Shown one piece after another: positions 61,854 to 64,000 of a stretch of DNA of 64,000 nt. Numbering within the stretch: the first letter of the stretch is position 1; the number at the start of each line of letters is the position of its first letter. The stretch covers positions 10,503,686 to 10,567,685 of the forward strand of contig NC_066843.1 in assembly GCF_001640805.2 (NCBI RefSeq), read 5' to 3'. This stretch comes from Lates calcarifer. Lineage: Eukaryota; Chordata; Actinopteri; Centropomidae. Below the pieces are notes generated by a model. That model had not been told where the DNA came from, did not search any database, and was given only the letters and a program-made list of their open reading frames with translations. Both the position numbers and the translations under genes were made by a program.

Positions 61854-64000
61854 GTTGGTGATAACAAAGTTCTGTGTTTGTATGACTTAGGTCTCTACGT
61901 CTGAGTCTCTTTTTGTAATGTGGGGCTCAGTGTAGCCTGACTTTCCATGTGGTGAGCTTGAAGTTGTTAGTTTCCATGTACTTTTTAATCTGAGTATGAT
62001 ATATGACATAAATGGATATTGCAGTGTGTGCCAAGTTGTGATTAGTTATTAGATTTCTCAGATTTTAATATTTTCTCACCATGTACCATCATACAGCCTT
62101 TGTCAGTGACAGACTCTTGAAATGATGAGAGTTGAAGGTGGTTATTATTGGCTCATTTATTAGTTGGAATGCTGTTTTATTATTGTAGGATACTTGTGTG
62201 TATTATCTACAAATCTCAGTGAGTGTGCCTGGTATTTCATGTGTACCATGCACTGCACACACATGCTGTTTTATTTGTTTTATATATTGTATCTGCTCAA
62301 CTCATGTTTGTGACACCATCACATATGAGCAGACAAAGAGCCTACCAACCAGCCACTGTATTAAAATAACAGACTAAAACTGTTATAAACAGAGCTTTCA
62401 TTTTTCATCCTATAATGGGAGAATCCATTAGGGAATGTGAGAGGAGCACCCATAAAAGGGCAGTGTCCTGTTTGCAGGCCCAGAGAAGAGACTCTGTCTG
62501 TCTGTCTGTGAGCAGAGAAACAAAAGAAGAGACACATTCATTAAAAGATAACAGCTACAAAGAGGAGAGTAGGCTTTTGTGAACAGTGGGAAAAGAAAGA
62601 TCATTACTAGAAAACAGGTTAAAACAGGGGCAACCGCTGTAGCACATTCCCTGTGGCCCAGATACAACGTGACTGCTCAGTGTGTAAGTGTATGTGTATG
62701 TGTCTGTCTCTTTTCAGCTCCAGCTAGCACCTTCATATGGTGACAAGATGTTTTTTTTTTTAACATGTAAGTTATTGTGTTGACCTGCTGTATTTAGGTT
62801 TAAAGAAATGAACAAACCTTTATGAAATATTATAGGGTATTCACTCAGTTGGCAGTTGATGAGATACACCCAGCTAAAACCAGTACAGGCCGATACAACA
62901 GCCCTGCAATACATCTTACCTTCATAAGTGTTATGTTCAGCTTGTGTTGAAACTGTGAGTGAGATGTTGATTCAGCTTTATGGTAATTTTTGAGACTGCA
63001 GTTTGTATTGCGTTACATGGATAGGTGTTTCTATTGTTTTGTCCACTCCAGTGATTGTTATATTTGTAAGAGAAACACTGGCTGTGTAATGTAACAGCAC
63101 CACAAATTACATCCTCCTGAACTTGGATTTATTGCAGGACTTTTGCTAGGCACACCTAATAAATTACCAACTGAGTGTACAGGTAAATTGTTATTGTGCT
63201 TAAAATGCAAGTTAACCTTAAAATAGGGTGTCTCAGGATTTAGCCTAGTTGCATGTTCTTTCCAAGTGTCTGGCTTTGATCATGCAGACATTCAGATGGG
63301 AACTTTGCTCATGAGTGGATCACAAGATTTTCTCGGTTGAACAATGGGCTCTACTCTTACGCTTCTGTCACAAATAGATCATAAAGGTGTATGAGGTGGA
63401 GCTGTAGGCCTGAGGAGAATTTAGACCTTGGAAAGAGGCCTCCTACAAGAGAAGTGATTGTGAGGAGACATCAGATATAGCAGGACTCAAGTTCACCATC
63501 CTGATGCCTTGGGGAGGGTCTCCATCCTTGCTGCAGTGGTGTGTGTGTGTATGTGTGGTAGCATGTGAGAATCATCTGATTTGATAAGTTTTTTAAATGA
63601 CAACTGATATTTTCCACAATTATTGTTTAAAGGTTTCATCATTTCAGTACTTTGCCTATATTTGCAAGTTAATTATTTATTCATTTATTAATTAAGTGCC
63701 CTGACATTTATTTATCCAGGAAGACCAATCACAGGCTTATTTACAACAACAGTCTACATGTGCAGTTTATTAGGCCTAAGCTTTAAGGCAGAATGCACAA
63801 GAAGTTTTAAGGTCAAGGTCAGACTGTTCTCTGTGTTCTTGTGTCCTGCATTTGATCGTGTGTTTGCATCTGTCTGCTATCAGAATCTGAAGCAGCTCTG
63901 TGGTCAAGGAGACAGAGTGTCGAATTAAGCACAGCATTGATAGTGGAGCTGCTGCTGTTAGCTGGGGACTGTAATGCTGCATAGTCAGAGAGGCAGCATG
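61854..64000 (+). other. prkar1b intron running off the window
   Basis: More than 2.1 kb of intron with no coding exon found. It contains a short TIR element (62842-63177) and a possible old repeat fragment near 63690-63760 (CATTTATTTATCCAGGAAGA), which resembles a common fish repeat I cannot name with confidence. Confidence 0.7.
62842..63177. mobile_element. Short non-autonomous DNA element (MITE) with inverted termini
   Basis: The left end CACTCAGTTGGCAGTTGATG and the right end, read on the opposite strand, CACTCAGTTGGTAATTTATT share a perfect first 11 bases and partial similarity beyond. The unit is about 336 bp and non-coding. The CACCTAATAAA...ACTGAGTG terminus is a motif I have met widely in fish genomes. 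No clear target-site duplication was seen. Confidence 0.65.

Overview
This window is vertebrate nuclear DNA, almost certainly from a ray-finned (teleost, probably percomorph) fish. The genes have many exons with GT-AG introns that are short by mammalian standards. The proteins are close to human orthologues but clearly diverged. The spacers carry abundant dinucleotide microsatellites and a degenerate copy of the AAGTA-rich interspersed repeat I know from teleost genomes. No prokaryotic system, CRISPR array, intact autonomous transposon, tRNA or rRNA gene was seen.

Layout: (1) 1-16475, + strand, 28 coding exons of crebbp (CBP), from the TAZ1 exon to the stop codon and poly(A) signal; the N-terminal exons lie off the left edge. 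(2) 17048-22906, + strand, complete 18-exon trap1 (mitochondrial HSP90). (3) 24209-28582, - strand, complete 5-exon mcrip2 (FAM195A family), convergent with trap1. (4) 31247-34708, - strand, complete 6-exon gde1, 331 residues. (5) 35655-58752, - strand, complete 13-exon dnaaf5 (HEATR2), 845 residues, spread over 23 kb with large introns. (6) About 60030-64000, + strand, the start of prkar1b: a CpG-rich promoter or non-coding first exon with a perfect CRE palindrome, and the first coding exon. The gene runs off the right edge and is head-to-head with dnaaf5. Exon joins were checked by splice consensus, by reading-frame phase at every junction and by protein similarity recalled from the human orthologues.

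The genes are not an operon or a known joint pathway. The crebbp-trap1 order matches human 16p13.3 and dnaaf5-prkar1b matches human 7p22.3, so the window joins two conserved blocks that are on different human chromosomes. One functional thread exists: CBP is the coactivator recruited by phosphorylated CREB, and prkar1b encodes a regulatory subunit of PKA, the kinase that phosphorylates CREB; the prkar1b promoter carries a full CRE.

Most worth a second look: a single-base frame break before TAZ1 in crebbp, three tandem NAGNAG acceptors in crebbp, a 23-residue polyglutamine run at a site with only a short run in human CBP, a tandem duplication in an mcrip2 intron carrying repeated ETS and CTCF-like motifs, complementary (GT)n/(CA)n tracts in another mcrip2 intron, and RFX X-box-like sites plus a TISU-like initiator at dnaaf5.
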